Positions 1 through 9,460 are shown, counted from the first letter of the stretch. The stretch is 64,000 nt of DNA from Lacinutrix mariniflava (GCF_001418015.1 NZ_LIQG01000026.1:620001-684000), one strand, 5' to 3'. Notes: generated by a model not told the origin, from the letters alone. Program-made: numbers and translations.

Positions 1-244
1 TAATGGCTCCACCTAAATAACTTGAAATAGAGGTAAAGGTTTCTATTCCTGTTTCCCAAGGCCATATTTTGGCTATAAACCTACCAATGTTATCTGATAA
101 GGCATAAGCAGTAAAACCAACAATTGTAGCCGTTATAATGCTAATGATGATTGGCACTAAAAAGTAATTCCAGAGCTTTAATTTTGAAATTAATGCGAAT
201 GTTCCTGTATAGGCTTTGATACCTTTTAAAATGTTTTTAATCAT
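1..244 (-). CDS. EI24/CysZ-like integral membrane protein (N-terminal part, runs off the window)
   Basis: An open frame starts with ATG at 244 and continues past the left edge, giving about 81 residues. It begins MIKNILKGIKAYTGTFALIS and then has a strongly hydrophobic segment at roughly residues 25-48. This amphipathic start followed by an early membrane helix resembles EI24-domain (CysZ-like) proteins. In Bacteroidota I recall an EI24 gene next to hemE, which fits this position 68 bases downstream of hemE on the same strand. It is probably the next gene of the heme operon. Its molecular function is unknown; CysZ proper is a sulfate channel, but that role should not be transferred. Only the N-terminus is visible, so the family call is moderate. 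Confidence 0.6.
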   Translation of the reverse strand, partial: MIKNILKGIKAYTGTFALISKLKLWNYFLVPIIISIITATIVGFTAYALSDNIGRFIAKIWPWETGIETFTSISSYLGGAI

Positions 245-312
245 TAAATAGGTGTTTAATTAAACATGCTTAAAAGACGCAAAAACCAAGATTAAGTTAC
301 AGGTTCTATTAA

Positions 313-1341
313 CTAATTAGCTTTGTACTCTTTTACAGCATCTATAAATGCTTTAGCATTTTCTAACGGAATGTTAGGTAAAATACCATGACCTAAATTT
401 ACAATATATTTATCTTTACCAAACTCATTAATCATTTGGTGTACCATTTTTTTGATTTCTGCAGGAGGAGAAAATAAACGTGTAGGATCAAAATTACCTT
501 GCAAAGTAATGTTACCGCCAGTTAAGTAACGTGCGTTTCTTGCAGAACATGTCCAGTCAACACCTAAAGCCGCAGCTCCAGATTTAGACATTTCATCTAA
601 AGCAAACCAACATCCTTTTCCAAAAGCAATTACCGGTGTAATGTCTTTTAAAGCATCAATTATTTGCTGAATATATTTCCAAGAAAACTCCTGATAATCT
701 ACAGGAGAAAGCATTCCTCCCCAAGAATCGAATACTTGAACAGCATTAACACCTGCTTTTACTTTTTCTTTTAAGTAAGCAATTGTTGTATCTGTAATTT
801 TTTGTAATAATTGGTGTGCAGCAACAGGATTTGTAAAACAAAATTCTTTTGCTTTATCAAAGTTTTTAGAACCTTGACCTTGCACACAATAACATAAAAT
901 GGTCCAAGGAGAACCAGCGAAACCAATTAATGGAATATCGTCGTTTAGTTTCTCTTTAGTCATTTTAATGGCTTCGTAAACGTAGCTTAAGCTTTCTTTT
1001 ACGTCTGGTACAATAACAGTATCGACATCTTTTTGAGTACGAATAGGATTTGGTAAATAAGGTCCAAAATCCGGCTTCATTTGTACTTCGATGTTCATTG
1101 CCTGAGGAATCACTAAAATATCACAGAATAAAATTGCAGCATCCATTCCGTATCTACGAATAGGTTGTACTGTAATTTCACTTGCTAACTCTGGAGTTTG
1201 ACAACGTGTAAAGAAATCGTATTTAGCCTTTATTTCCATAAATTCTGGAAGGTAACGACCTGCTTGACGCATCATCCAAACTGGTGGACGGTCTACTGTT
1301 TCTCCTTTTAATGCTCTTAAAAATAAATCGTTCTTAATCAT
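313..1341 (-). CDS. hemE: Uroporphyrinogen decarboxylase
   Basis: HemE decarboxylates the four acetate side chains of uroporphyrinogen III to give coproporphyrinogen III in the cytoplasm. The 342-residue protein is full length for the family. It carries the conserved N-terminal [11 protein letters not shown] motif (substrate-binding arginines R25 and R29), the catalytic aspartate D74 in FCDIL, and the GFAGSPWTI segment. It lies on the minus strand downstream of hemA, hemCD and tRNA-Ser and is followed by an EI24-like gene, so it probably belongs to one heme operon. No separate promoter is obvious in the 53 bases between it and the tRNA. Identification is secure. Confidence 0.97.
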   Translation of the reverse strand: MIKNDLFLRALKGETVDRPPVWMMRQAGRYLPEFMEIKAKYDFFTRCQTPELASEITVQPIRRYGMDAAILFCDILVIPQAMNIEVQMKPDFGPYLPNPIRTQKDVDTVIVPDVKESLSYVYEAIKMTKEKLNDDIPLIGFAGSPWTILCYCVQGQGSKNFDKAKEFCFTNPVAAHQLLQKITDTTIAYLKEKVKAGVNAVQVFDSWGGMLSPVDYQEFSWKYIQQIIDALKDITPVIAFGKGCWFALDEMSKSGAAALGVDWTCSARNARYLTGGNITLQGNFDPTRLFSPPAEIKKMVHQMINEFGKDKYIVNLGHGILPNIPLENAKAFIDAVKEYKAN

Positions 1342-1394
1342 CGCTCTGTTATTCTTGCCTGTGTAATAATCTCTTTTATTGTACTTTACTTTTG

Positions 1395-1481
1395 CAGAGA
1401 GTAAGGGATTCGAACCCTTGGTGCCTTTGCAGGCACACTACCTTTCCAAGGTAGCACGATCGGCCACTCTGTCAACTCTCT
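1395..1481 (-). tRNA. tRNA-Ser (anticodon GGA)
   Basis: Reading the minus strand, a 7-bp acceptor stem AGAGAGT (1481-1475) pairs perfectly with ACTCTCT (1402-1396). The discriminator base is G, as usual for tRNA-Ser. The anticodon stem CTACC/GGTAG encloses the loop TTGGAAA, with anticodon GGA at 1447-1445. A long variable arm (class II) and a GGTTCGAATCC T-arm follow. The total is 87 bases. CCA is not encoded in full, since GCAA follows the acceptor stem. It reads UCC/UCU serine codons. The gene lies only 8 bases after the hemCD stop and 53 bases before the hemE start, on the same strand, so it is probably cut out of a heme-operon transcript. Confidence 0.96.
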
Positions 1482-1489
1482 ATTTTATT

Positions 1490-3073
1490 TTAAACGTAAT
1501 GCTCGTTTACCAACTCGATAACACTTTCTACCGTTGGTACTTTTGCAATTCTAACATCTTTAAAATGTTTACTAGCTTCTTTTGCTGTAGATTCTCCAAT
1601 GCAAAAAGCAATGGTTTTATCTCCAACGTTATTTTCTTGCTTATAACTTTTTACTGTCGATGGACTGTAAAACATAAGTCCTTCTACAGAATCATCAACC
1701 TTTACGCTGTCTAGCTTTGTTTGGTAGGCTTCAACTTCGTTAACGTTTATGTTGTTTTCTTTAAGAATAGTTGGTAAATCGTCTAACCTTAAGTCACTAC
1801 AGAAATAAGTAACTTCGCTACCATCCATAAACTCAACTAAGTGTTCTGCTAATTTCTTAGCATTGTTTTCACTGTGTTTAACTTCTCCAATTCTTTTTTC
1901 TATCATGCGTTTTGTACGACGACCAACACAATAAATGTTTTTGAATTGTAGTTCTATTGGAGAAAAGTTGGTAAGTAGTGCTTCAATAGCATTTTGACTT
2001 GTGATTACAACATTTTCTATTTCGTTTTTTAAGTATCTTGGAGCAATTCTGTTTAAATTAATTTTAACAAAATCACTGCTTTCAGCAGTTACTTTTTCGT
2101 GAAATAATAAGCGCTGATCTTCTGTAAAAGACTTGGTAGAGTAGATGTTTGTTGGCCTGCTAGTTTGCTTCATAGCATCCATTAAACTCTTGCCTCCTTT
2201 ACCTATTACATAGTCTGCACACCATTGTGCAATATCTCTATGCTCTCCTAATATTTTAACACGTTCTACAGTAATTTTTTTAGTTCCGTTAGGGCTTAAT
2301 AAAATACCTTCGAAATGTACTTCTTCATCTTTTATGTAACATAATGCACCAATAGGAGCGGTACAGCCACCTTCTAATCGGTTTAAAAACTCACGCTCTA
2401 TTTGCGTACAAATTTCTGTTTCTTCGTCATTAATTTCAGCTAAAATAGCTAAAAGCTCTTCGTCTTCTTCAAGAGCAGTTGTCATAATTGCACCTTGACC
2501 AGGAGCAGGAACCATCCATTCTAAATTATCTGCAGTTTCAGGACGTACATCTAAACGACCCAAACCAGCAGCTGCAAAAATAGCAGCATCCCAATTTTCA
2601 CTACTATCTAATTTTTCTAAACGCGTGTTTACATTTCCACGAATATCTACAATAGTATGTGTTGGGTAACGGTTTAGCCATTGTGCTTTTCTACGTAAAC
2701 TACTAGTAGCAATTACGGCTTCACGGCCACCTAAAAACTCTTCGGTACCTTTAAAAACGATAGTGTCACGAACGTTTCCACGTTTCATAACTGCAGCCTG
2801 TACAATACCTTTTGGTAAAACTGTAGGGACATCTTTTAACGAATGCACAGCAATATCAATATCGCCATTTAGCATAGCAATGTCCAAAGTTCTTGTAAAG
2901 ATTCCAGTAATACCAAGTTCGTATAAAGGCTTATCTAAAACTATATCGCCCGTAGATTTTATAGGAACAAGTATAGATTTATGTCCTAAATGTTCTAATT
3001 GTTGTCTTACAGCTCTGGCTTGATAAAGCGCTAACTCACTATCGCGAGTTCCAATTCTTATTATTCTAGACAT
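1490..3073 (-). CDS. hemCD: Fused hydroxymethylbilane synthase / uroporphyrinogen-III synthase
   Basis: The 527-residue protein joins two consecutive steps of tetrapyrrole synthesis. Residues about 1-303 are porphobilinogen deaminase (HemC). They include the GTRDSELALYQA start, the catalytic aspartate D81 in HSLKDVP, and C237 in LEGGCTAPIG, which anchors the dipyrromethane cofactor. Residues about 307-527 have the length and character of uroporphyrinogen-III synthase (HemD), with a VVITSQNAIEAL segment and YSPSTVKSY near the end. HemD sequences diverge strongly, so this half rests mainly on position and general pattern. The start at 3073 overlaps the end of hemA by 8 bases, which implies translational coupling. 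A fused HemCD would pass the unstable hydroxymethylbilane directly to the second domain. Databases often label such proteins only as HemC. Confidence 0.93.
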   Translation of the reverse strand: MSRIIRIGTRDSELALYQARAVRQQLEHLGHKSILVPIKSTGDIVLDKPLYELGITGIFTRTLDIAMLNGDIDIAVHSLKDVPTVLPKGIVQAAVMKRGNVRDTIVFKGTEEFLGGREAVIATSSLRRKAQWLNRYPTHTIVDIRGNVNTRLEKLDSSENWDAAIFAAAGLGRLDVRPETADNLEWMVPAPGQGAIMTTALEEDEELLAILAEINDEETEICTQIEREFLNRLEGGCTAPIGALCYIKDEEVHFEGILLSPNGTKKITVERVKILGEHRDIAQWCADYVIGKGGKSLMDAMKQTSRPTNIYSTKSFTEDQRLLFHEKVTAESSDFVKINLNRIAPRYLKNEIENVVITSQNAIEALLTNFSPIELQFKNIYCVGRRTKRMIEKRIGEVKHSENNAKKLAEHLVEFMDGSEVTYFCSDLRLDDLPTILKENNINVNEVEAYQTKLDSVKVDDSVEGLMFYSPSTVKSYKQENNVGDKTIAFCIGESTAKEASKHFKDVRIAKVPTVESVIELVNEHYV

Positions 3074-4325
3074 TCTTTATTGGTTCTAACTGAAACACTT
3101 TTTGAATAAGTTCCAGGCTATCGTTTGTAGAAATTGCTTCGTCTTTTAAATGGTGAGCGAAGTGATTTGTTATTTTTTGAATGAGTTTATTGCTAATTAA
3201 CTCTGCTTGTTCTTCGTTAAAATTTGCTATTTTTTTGCGTTGTGTGTCTAATTCTGCCGTTTTAAACGACTGTAATTTTGTTTTTAACGCTTTTATTGTA
3301 GGAGCAAATTTTCTAGTTTCCAACCAACTATTAAATTCAGTATTTACTTCTTTAATAATAGTTTCGGCTAATGGAATATGTTGTTTTCTGTTTTCTAATG
3401 TTTCATCGGTAATTTGCGATAAATCATCTAAATGTATAAGCTTAACGTTGGTTAATTCTTGAACGTTTTCGTTTACATTCTTCGGAATTGATAAATCTAA
3501 AATTAATAAGTCTTTTTTAGATTGAATAATATGCTTGTCGATTGTAGGATTTTGAGCTCCTGTTGCAACAATTAAAATATCTGAAGCATTAATTTCTTCT
3601 TGAAGATTTGCATAATCTTTTACAATTAAATTAAATTTTCCTGCAATGGCTTCAGCTTTATCTTTAGTTCTGTTAACTAAAGTTATATGTTCGTTTTTGG
3701 TATGTTTAACTAAATTTTCGCAAGTATTTCTGCCTATTTTTCCGGTACCAAAAAGTAGAATATTTTTATTTGTAACATTTTCAACATGCTTCATTATGTA
3801 TTGCACAGAGGCAAAAGACACAGAGGTTGCACCAGATGAAATGTCGGTTTCTGTTTTTATACGTTTACTTGCTTGAATAACCGCATTTACTAATCTTTCT
3901 ATAAAATGATTAAGTAAATCGTGTTTTTTAGAAATTCTCGCAGCAGTTTTTAACTGACTTATTATCTCGAAGTCACCTAAAATCTGACTATCTAAACCAG
4001 AACCAACGCGAAACATATGAGAAATGGCGTCTTTGTTTTTGTAAACATACGCCACTTTTTGAAACTCTTCAACAGTTCCTTTTGTGTTATCGCAAAGTAA
4101 TTGGATGAGCTGAAATGGATGTTCTGCAAAGCCAAAAATCTCTGTTCTATTACATGTAGATGTTACTATTAAGCTCTCGATACCATTGGTCTTAGCTTGA
4201 TTTAGTAAGTTGTTTTTTGCGTCTTCGCTTAAACTAAAATTACCACGAATTTTGGCATCAGCTTTTTTATAGCTTAAGCCAATCGCATAAAATGTTGTTC
4301 CTTTTGAAATGTGATATTGTTTCAT
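3066..4325 (-). CDS. hemA: Glutamyl-tRNA reductase
   Basis: HemA reduces glutamyl-tRNA(Glu) to glutamate-1-semialdehyde, the first committed step of the C5 route to heme. The 419 residues include the catalytic cysteine C58 in the motif TSTCNRTE, the RVGSGLDSQILGD segment (about residues 106-118), and an NADPH-binding GTGKIGRNT loop starting at residue 193. The C-terminal helical dimerisation region is present. It is the first gene of the minus-strand heme operon and has a well-formed flavobacterial promoter just upstream. It is divergent from an AraC regulator, 177 bases away, which is a reasonable candidate for its regulator. HemL and HemB are not in the window. Confidence 0.96.
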   Translation of the reverse strand: MKQYHISKGTTFYAIGLSYKKADAKIRGNFSLSEDAKNNLLNQAKTNGIESLIVTSTCNRTEIFGFAEHPFQLIQLLCDNTKGTVEEFQKVAYVYKNKDAISHMFRVGSGLDSQILGDFEIISQLKTAARISKKHDLLNHFIERLVNAVIQASKRIKTETDISSGATSVSFASVQYIMKHVENVTNKNILLFGTGKIGRNTCENLVKHTKNEHITLVNRTKDKAEAIAGKFNLIVKDYANLQEEINASDILIVATGAQNPTIDKHIIQSKKDLLILDLSIPKNVNENVQELTNVKLIHLDDLSQITDETLENRKQHIPLAETIIKEVNTEFNSWLETRKFAPTIKALKTKLQSFKTAELDTQRKKIANFNEEQAELISNKLIQKITNHFAHHLKDEAISTNDSLELIQKVFQLEPIKNV

Positions 4326-4338
4326 AATCTATCCTTAG

Positions 4339-4370
4339 CAAAATTAATATCTCACTTTGCTATAAAACAA
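4339..4370 (-). promoter_or_regulatory. Promoter of the hemA operon
   Basis: On the minus strand, TTG (4370-4368) and TAATTTTG (4346-4339) are separated by 21 bases. This matches the Bacteroidota primary-sigma pattern TTG-N17-23-TAnnTTTG. The -7 box ends 13 bases before the hemA start codon, so the 5' leader would be very short. The call rests on consensus and position only. Confidence 0.6.
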
Positions 4371-4440
4371 CGCTAAAAGAACTAATAGTGTCGCTTGTGG
4401 TTTTTTTGCGTTGTTTTTTAATTAAAATCATGAAAAGTAC

Positions 4441-4448
4441 TATATTTG
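4441..4448 (+). promoter_or_regulatory. -7 box upstream of the AraC-family gene
   Basis: TATATTTG matches the TAnnTTTG consensus exactly and lies 54 bases before the start codon at 4503. The nearest TTG (4411-4413) is 27 bases upstream, longer than the usual spacing, so the -33 part is uncertain. Confidence 0.45.
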
Positions 4449-4502
4449 CTTACGTTGCAAGCGTTATTCGTTTTGTAATTTAGAACAAATCTAAATAGAG
4501 TT

Positions 4503-5405
4503 ATGTTACATTCAGAAAACAAAATAGACAAAAGTATCGCTAAAGGTTTTTTTATTGAAACTCGTGCGGATGATGGTGTTTTTATTTTAACGCACCAAAA
4601 TGATACACAGGAAGTTAAGACTATTGAGCGTGAGATAGATAGTAGCTTTATTCAGTTTCATTTTTGTTTAAAGGGAGAGAGTCAGTTTTTGTTTAATAAT
4701 GGTAGCTATACTTTAAATGTAGCCGAGGAGACTTCTTTATTATTATACAACCCTGAACGCGATTTGCCAATACATTTGGAGGTAAAACCTAATTCTTGGT
4801 TAGTTTCGGTGTTAATTTCTATTAAAAAATTTCACGGATTATTTTCTCAAGAAGCGGATTATATTACATTTTTAAGTGGAGATAATCGCGATAAAAAATA
4901 TTATAAAGATGGTAAAATTTCACCTTCAATGGCAATTGCATTAAACCAGTTGGTGAATTATAATTTAAACGCCTCTATTAAAAACATCTATTTTAAAGCT
5001 AAAGCATACGAAGTTTTGAGCTTATATTTTAATAGAAATGAGGAGGCAGATATTGAGCAATGTCCATTTTTAGTAGATGAGTCTAATGTATTAAAAATTA
5101 GAAAAGCAAAGGATATTGTAATTTCTAGAATGGCAGAACCACCAAGTTTACAAGAATTGGCAGATGAAATTGGTTTGACTTTAAAAAAGCTAAAAGAAGG
5201 TTTTAAACAAATTTATGGTGATTCTGTCTTTAGTTTTTTATTAGATTATAAAATGGAAGTTGCTCGAAAACTTTTAGAATCTGGTGCCCATAATGTTAAT
5301 GAGGTGGGTTTAAAAATTGGCTATAGTACGTCTAGTCATTTTATTGCTGCTTTTAAGAAAAAGTATGGGACTACACCAAAGAAATATGTGCAGTCTGTGG
5401 GTTAA
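4503..5405 (+). CDS. AraC-family transcriptional regulator (PchR-like)
   Basis: The 300-residue protein has a beta-rich N-terminal sensing region (about residues 20-110) and a C-terminal AraC-type double helix-turn-helix (about residues 200-300). The latter includes PSLQELADEIGLTLKKLKE and the conserved second-helix signature with IGYSTSSHFIAAFKKKYG. The overall layout resembles PchR-like regulators, some of which sense iron-siderophore complexes, but the ligand here is unknown. It is divergent from hemA and is followed, 4.2 kb on, by hemH on its own strand, so control of heme or iron genes is a fair inference. Its stop codon overlaps the stop of the convergent membrane-protein gene by a few bases. 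Confidence 0.88.
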   Translation: MLHSENKIDKSIAKGFFIETRADDGVFILTHQNDTQEVKTIEREIDSSFIQFHFCLKGESQFLFNNGSYTLNVAEETSLLLYNPERDLPIHLEVKPNSWLVSVLISIKKFHGLFSQEADYITFLSGDNRDKKYYKDGKISPSMAIALNQLVNYNLNASIKNIYFKAKAYEVLSLYFNRNEEADIEQCPFLVDESNVLKIRKAKDIVISRMAEPPSLQELADEIGLTLKKLKEGFKQIYGDSVFSFLLDYKMEVARKLLESGAHNVNEVGLKIGYSTSSHFIAAFKKKYGTTPKKYVQSVG

Positions 5406-5977
5406 AATTTTTGGGTTAAATAAACGAGTATAAATATCCAGCCTAAATACAGTATGGTATATGCTAAGGAGTAAAGCATAGAAATTCTTATTTTTCCTTT
5501 AGTGATTGGTGCTTTGGTAAAAACTAATTTCAAGGCTCTAAAAAATAACCAATAGAGCATCATAATTATTATAAAGATAGAGAACCAAAGAGCAATTTCT
5601 ATTAAAATGAGTAATAGAAAAATTAATATTGTCATTGCTACCCAAACTAAGACGGATATTATAATTCCACCTATTCCATCACCACCTTCGAAAAACGGAA
5701 GGTCTGGCATTTCTCCAGATGAAGGAATGTAATTACCAACTTCATAACTTTTAAAATTTGGGAAATTATCTCTTAGGCCAATTCCTTTATAGAGACCATA
5801 GGTCATAAATAAAAATAGAACCGTTCCAATTATGGCTAATGAAATATAAAAATTGGAAGTAATAGATCGGTCATGATTTTCGCCATTTAGGTAAACAGTA
5901 AGAATGGTGATTAGTATAACAATTATCGAAATAATAAATACAGATTGACCTTTTAAATATGTTTTGGCTGCTTTCAA
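5402..5977 (-). CDS. Multi-pass membrane protein of unknown function
   Basis: The 191-residue protein is strongly hydrophobic, with about five predicted membrane helices. They lie near residues 11-30, 41-62, 107-128, 130-150 and 165-187. The second and third helices are separated by a glycine-rich loop containing FFEGGDGIGG. I recognise no catalytic motif or family. The gene starts 9 bases after the stop of the large TraB/GumN gene on the same strand, so the two are likely co-transcribed and may act together at the cell envelope. The start at 5977 gives a sensible short N-terminus before the first helix. Confidence 0.75.
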   Translation of the reverse strand: MKAAKTYLKGQSVFIISIIVILITILTVYLNGENHDRSITSNFYISLAIIGTVLFLFMTYGLYKGIGLRDNFPNFKSYEVGNYIPSSGEMPDLPFFEGGDGIGGIIISVLVWVAMTILIFLLLILIEIALWFSIFIIIMMLYWLFFRALKLVFTKAPITKGKIRISMLYSLAYTILYLGWIFILVYLTQKF

Positions 5978-5986
5978 AATTGTACT

Positions 5987-8900
5987 TTACCTTCTATTAA
6001 TACGTTTTCTGGTCTTATACTTTACCACGTGTAAAATGTCTTCTATAAGCTCATCTTCTTTTTCGTTCTCATCCATATAATTACCATTATAACCAGATTG
6101 AAAGTAGATATCTGTAACCAACTCATTTTGTTTTTTAGGCTCTAAAAAAGCAACATAGTATAGTTTTTTAGAATCACCATACTCGTTTTTAGTGTCTAGT
6201 TTAAAAAAGTACATAGTTCCTTTTTTACCGCTGTCTGTCTCAAATTGTTTTTGAGTTAAAAAGGAAATAGAATCTCTTCCTGTTTCAATTTTTACAGTAC
6301 TAAATAAATAGGATTTAGCGTATTTATGCTGTGTTATTTCTTGAGTTAAGTAAGGATTTTTAAGGTTTAAAGCATACAGTTTATCTACTAGAAGCGCTTG
6401 GTTTTTATAGTCGTCTAATGTTTTATTTTTAAGCTTTACAGGAATACGCTCTTTTGCTTTTTCTAAAAGTGAATAATAGGTCGTTAGCGCTTCGGCATTT
6501 TCACTGTCTATTAATTTATCGAAAAAACTTTCGGCTGAAGATTCTTTTCTAAATGGGAAAATTAATTTTACATAACTATATAGCGCGCTGTTTCTAGATT
6601 GGTAGCTGGTTTTTTGACTCAAACTGCGTTTAATTTCAATTTTTCCATCGTTAATAATAGTCTTTTTATACTTTTTATAATCTTTTGGTTTTATAATACT
6701 ACTGTCTTTTAATCGCGCTAGTAATTTGTAAACAGGTTCTTTGTACTCTTGAATGCTAGTGTATTCTAAAAGCTCTGGAAACAAGTCCTTTTTAAGTTCT
6801 AAGGAGTCCTGGTAAGTGTAGAAAAGCGATTTTACGTCGTATTCTTCTAATGGTAAGTCTTTTTGCATTAAAGCTAAGACATCCTTGTAAGCTTTTTTGT
6901 TTTTCTTATTTAAAAGTGCCTTTAAAATGGTAGTTTGAATTCTAGGACTAGAATACGAGTGTGCATATAAGTGTTTTAAATAAGGTATCGTTTTAGTATC
7001 GTCTAACTTAATAAGTTCATTAATTAAATTTGTTTTTATAGTTTGTTTGTTTTCAGGGAACTGGAAATTGGTGATCAGATCCATAATAGTATTGGTGTGC
7101 GATGTATTAAATTTTAATAGATCGTAAGTATTCATAACAATACTGTCGTCTTTTTTTAATGCTTCAAAAAACCGTTGTGTTTTATCTTTAAAAATCGTTT
7201 CTCCCATAATAGTATCTATAGGTTTAAATGTTTCGTAGAAATTGGTAATAAAAGGCGATGGTTTATTTTTAGAATCGTTTAAAGATTTTATGGTAAATAA
7301 GACTCCTTTTTTAACAATATGCTTCACTTTTATTTCTTTTACACTAAGCGAATCTGTTAATGTGTAGCTGTAAGTATAGGTGTCGTCTTTTTTTGTTTTC
7401 TTCTTATTACTAATTTTAAAAAGTTTAGCCTCATCACTTTTATATTTAGGTAATCTAGCATCATCCATTTCTTGCCACAAGCTATCAATATTGCTATACA
7501 TTTGAAAATCATGAAACTTGGTTCTTATAACAAATACGTGTTCGTTTGCTTTAGAGTAATAGCTAGCTTGTTTTGTTTCTGGTTCGTAGTCTTTTCGCTT
7601 ATTTTTGTTGTACCGATTATAACCTGAGACTACGGGTTTTGTGTTTGTTAATACAGTAAAGTGAAGAGAAGTATCTGTTTTTGTTTCGAAGTTGTCATGC
7701 TTAATTTTATTAAATTTAAAAGAATTAAAAAAGGCAGTCGCTTTCGTTTTCTGCTTACCAGAATAACCCAATAAGTAATAACTACCATCTTTTACAATGG
7801 TTTTTAAATGAATTTCTCTATCTGAAATACTATCAAACTTAGCAACAGCTTCATAGCTTTTATAAGTTCCATTAATAAATTTGCCAGACATAGAGTGCTC
7901 AATCTTTAAATCTCTAAAAAAGCTTTCTGTTATGTATTTTGCTTCAAAGGCATCTTCTTCAATATAATAAGTGTCTTGATTTACAGATTCTTTTACAAAA
8001 TAGTAATCGTCATCAATATTCCCTTGAATTAGTTTGTTTCCAGCATTTTTAAGATTGTCTTGCGTGTTAAATTTAGGTAACAAAACTTGATATTTGCCAT
8101 ATGGAGATTTAAAGGTCTCTATAGTTTTTGATGGTGTTTTAAAGCTAATGGATTGAAAGACTTCTTTTTCATAATCTAAAACATAGTTTTTAGGGCCTCC
8201 AAATTTTATAACAACGATTTCTAAAGGTGTTTTGTAAATATGATACTTCTGGTAATCTCCTTTTTTTGTTTTGTTTAAAATGCTTAAACCAGGAAAAGGT
8301 GTTGTTATTTTTTCTTTTGAAATAATATCTCCAGGAATATCCTCGAACAGAAAATTTTCTAATCGGTCTAACGAAATGTCTTCTTCGCTTGGTAAATAAT
8401 CGAATAAATTAAACTTGCTAATGGTTAAAAAAGCACCATTAGTCATGTCTGGTGAAACAGAAAATTTTTGTCCGTTGTAGAAAAATTCTTTTAAATCACT
8501 AAAGCTTTTTATTGTTAAGAAGCCATCTGTAGTAGTGTAGCTTTTTAAAATGGGAGGTGCAATAAAATCTTCTATCGCTTGTTTTTTTGTTTGCCCAGTT
8601 TGTGTTTGTTCACTCAATAGTGCTTTTACGGTGTAGCCTTTGTCTTTAAGCGATTTTAGCATGCCACGTTCTCCAGGTAAGTGTGCTGCGCCAACACCGG
8701 CAAAAACAGTTTGCTTTTGGATAATACTGTCTAAAACGGTCACCATATTGTCATTACGAATGTATAGCATGTTTTCTCTAAAATACTGCGTATTAGAGGC
8801 CTCTCCAATAGAATCTAAAAGTGCTAAATTACGTTCTCGATATGTGTTTTCTTGTAGCAAATTAGGACTCTCTTTTTCGTAAATTTCTGTTAACCAAGGA

Positions 8901-9460
8901 TCTGTTTTTTTCTTGTAAGCGTTCGTGCTTGCTTTGGTAGTTAAATACTCAGCTTCATTTAAATCTTCAAGGCTTACAATAGGTTTGTTTTTCTTTTTAC
9001 CTGCTTGATAAATAAACATATCTAGATAAGTTTCTTCTTCAAAATTATCTGTTTGTGAATTCTTTCTATATAAATAACCGTTAAGCATACGGTTATCTTG
9101 GCGAATGGCACTTCTAATTAATAATTCGTTTGGATGTTTTAAGCTAAATTTAGAGGTGTAAAAACCATCTCTATGATTACTACTAAGGTTTTGAGGTGAT
9201 AGAGTTACAGCTTCATAACTATGGTCCAACCATGTAGAAGGGTCACTTTCTAATGCAATGACTTCGCTTTCTGCTAAGGCATTAAAAAACACATCGTCTA
9301 GTCTAAAAGCCACTTTTTTGCTAACATGCATTGTGCCGTAGATGTAAGATGGTTTTTGTAAACCATTACCCGAAATTTCCCAAAGTAAACTCTGTTCTTG
9401 TTCTTGAGAAAAACCTAAAAAGCAAAAAAACGTGGTTAGTATAGCGAAATATTTGTGCAT
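5987..9460 (-). CDS. Large secreted TraB/GumN-family protein
   Basis: The 1157-residue protein has an N-terminal signal peptide (hydrophobic core at residues 5-17, cleavage probably after GFS). A TraB/GumN-like domain follows at about residues 22-290. It shows the LWEISGNGLQKPSYIYGTMH start, VIALESDP and the later GVGAAHLPGERGML motif. In this family these correspond to the GTxH, glutamate and GAxHxxG elements of the Tiki/TraB/PrgY fold, some members of which are metalloproteases. The remaining 860 or so residues are lysine-rich. They include a beta-rich part (about 310-790) and an alpha-helical stretch near 800-950 that looks HEAT-like. Most TraB/GumN proteins are near 300 residues, so the C-terminal part is unusual. 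Substrate and partners are unknown. It is followed 9 bases later by a membrane-protein gene. Confidence 0.8.
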   Translation of the reverse strand: MHKYFAILTTFFCFLGFSQEQEQSLLWEISGNGLQKPSYIYGTMHVSKKVAFRLDDVFFNALAESEVIALESDPSTWLDHSYEAVTLSPQNLSSNHRDGFYTSKFSLKHPNELLIRSAIRQDNRMLNGYLYRKNSQTDNFEEETYLDMFIYQAGKKKNKPIVSLEDLNEAEYLTTKASTNAYKKKTDPWLTEIYEKESPNLLQENTYRERNLALLDSIGEASNTQYFRENMLYIRNDNMVTVLDSIIQKQTVFAGVGAAHLPGERGMLKSLKDKGYTVKALLSEQTQTGQTKKQAIEDFIAPPILKSYTTTDGFLTIKSFSDLKEFFYNGQKFSVSPDMTNGAFLTISKFNLFDYLPSEEDISLDRLENFLFEDIPGDIISKEKITTPFPGLSILNKTKKGDYQKYHIYKTPLEIVVIKFGGPKNYVLDYEKEVFQSISFKTPSKTIETFKSPYGKYQVLLPKFNTQDNLKNAGNKLIQGNIDDDYYFVKESVNQDTYYIEEDAFEAKYITESFFRDLKIEHSMSGKFINGTYKSYEAVAKFDSISDREIHLKTIVKDGSYYLLGYSGKQKTKATAFFNSFKFNKIKHDNFETKTDTSLHFTVLTNTKPVVSGYNRYNKNKRKDYEPETKQASYYSKANEHVFVIRTKFHDFQMYSNIDSLWQEMDDARLPKYKSDEAKLFKISNKKKTKKDDTYTYSYTLTDSLSVKEIKVKHIVKKGVLFTIKSLNDSKNKPSPFITNFYETFKPIDTIMGETIFKDKTQRFFEALKKDDSIVMNTYDLLKFNTSHTNTIMDLITNFQFPENKQTIKTNLINELIKLDDTKTIPYLKHLYAHSYSSPRIQTTILKALLNKKNKKAYKDVLALMQKDLPLEEYDVKSLFYTYQDSLELKKDLFPELLEYTSIQEYKEPVYKLLARLKDSSIIKPKDYKKYKKTIINDGKIEIKRSLSQKTSYQSRNSALYSYVKLIFPFRKESSAESFFDKLIDSENAEALTTYYSLLEKAKERIPVKLKNKTLDDYKNQALLVDKLYALNLKNPYLTQEITQHKYAKSYLFSTVKIETGRDSISFLTQKQFETDSGKKGTMYFFKLDTKNEYGDSKKLYYVAFLEPKKQNELVTDIYFQSGYNGNYMDENEKEDELIEDILHVVKYKTRKRINRR

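Noticed and set aside
1379-1714. 111-codon open frame on the plus strand
   Set aside because: It runs antisense through tRNA-Ser and the end of hemCD and is a shadow of these.
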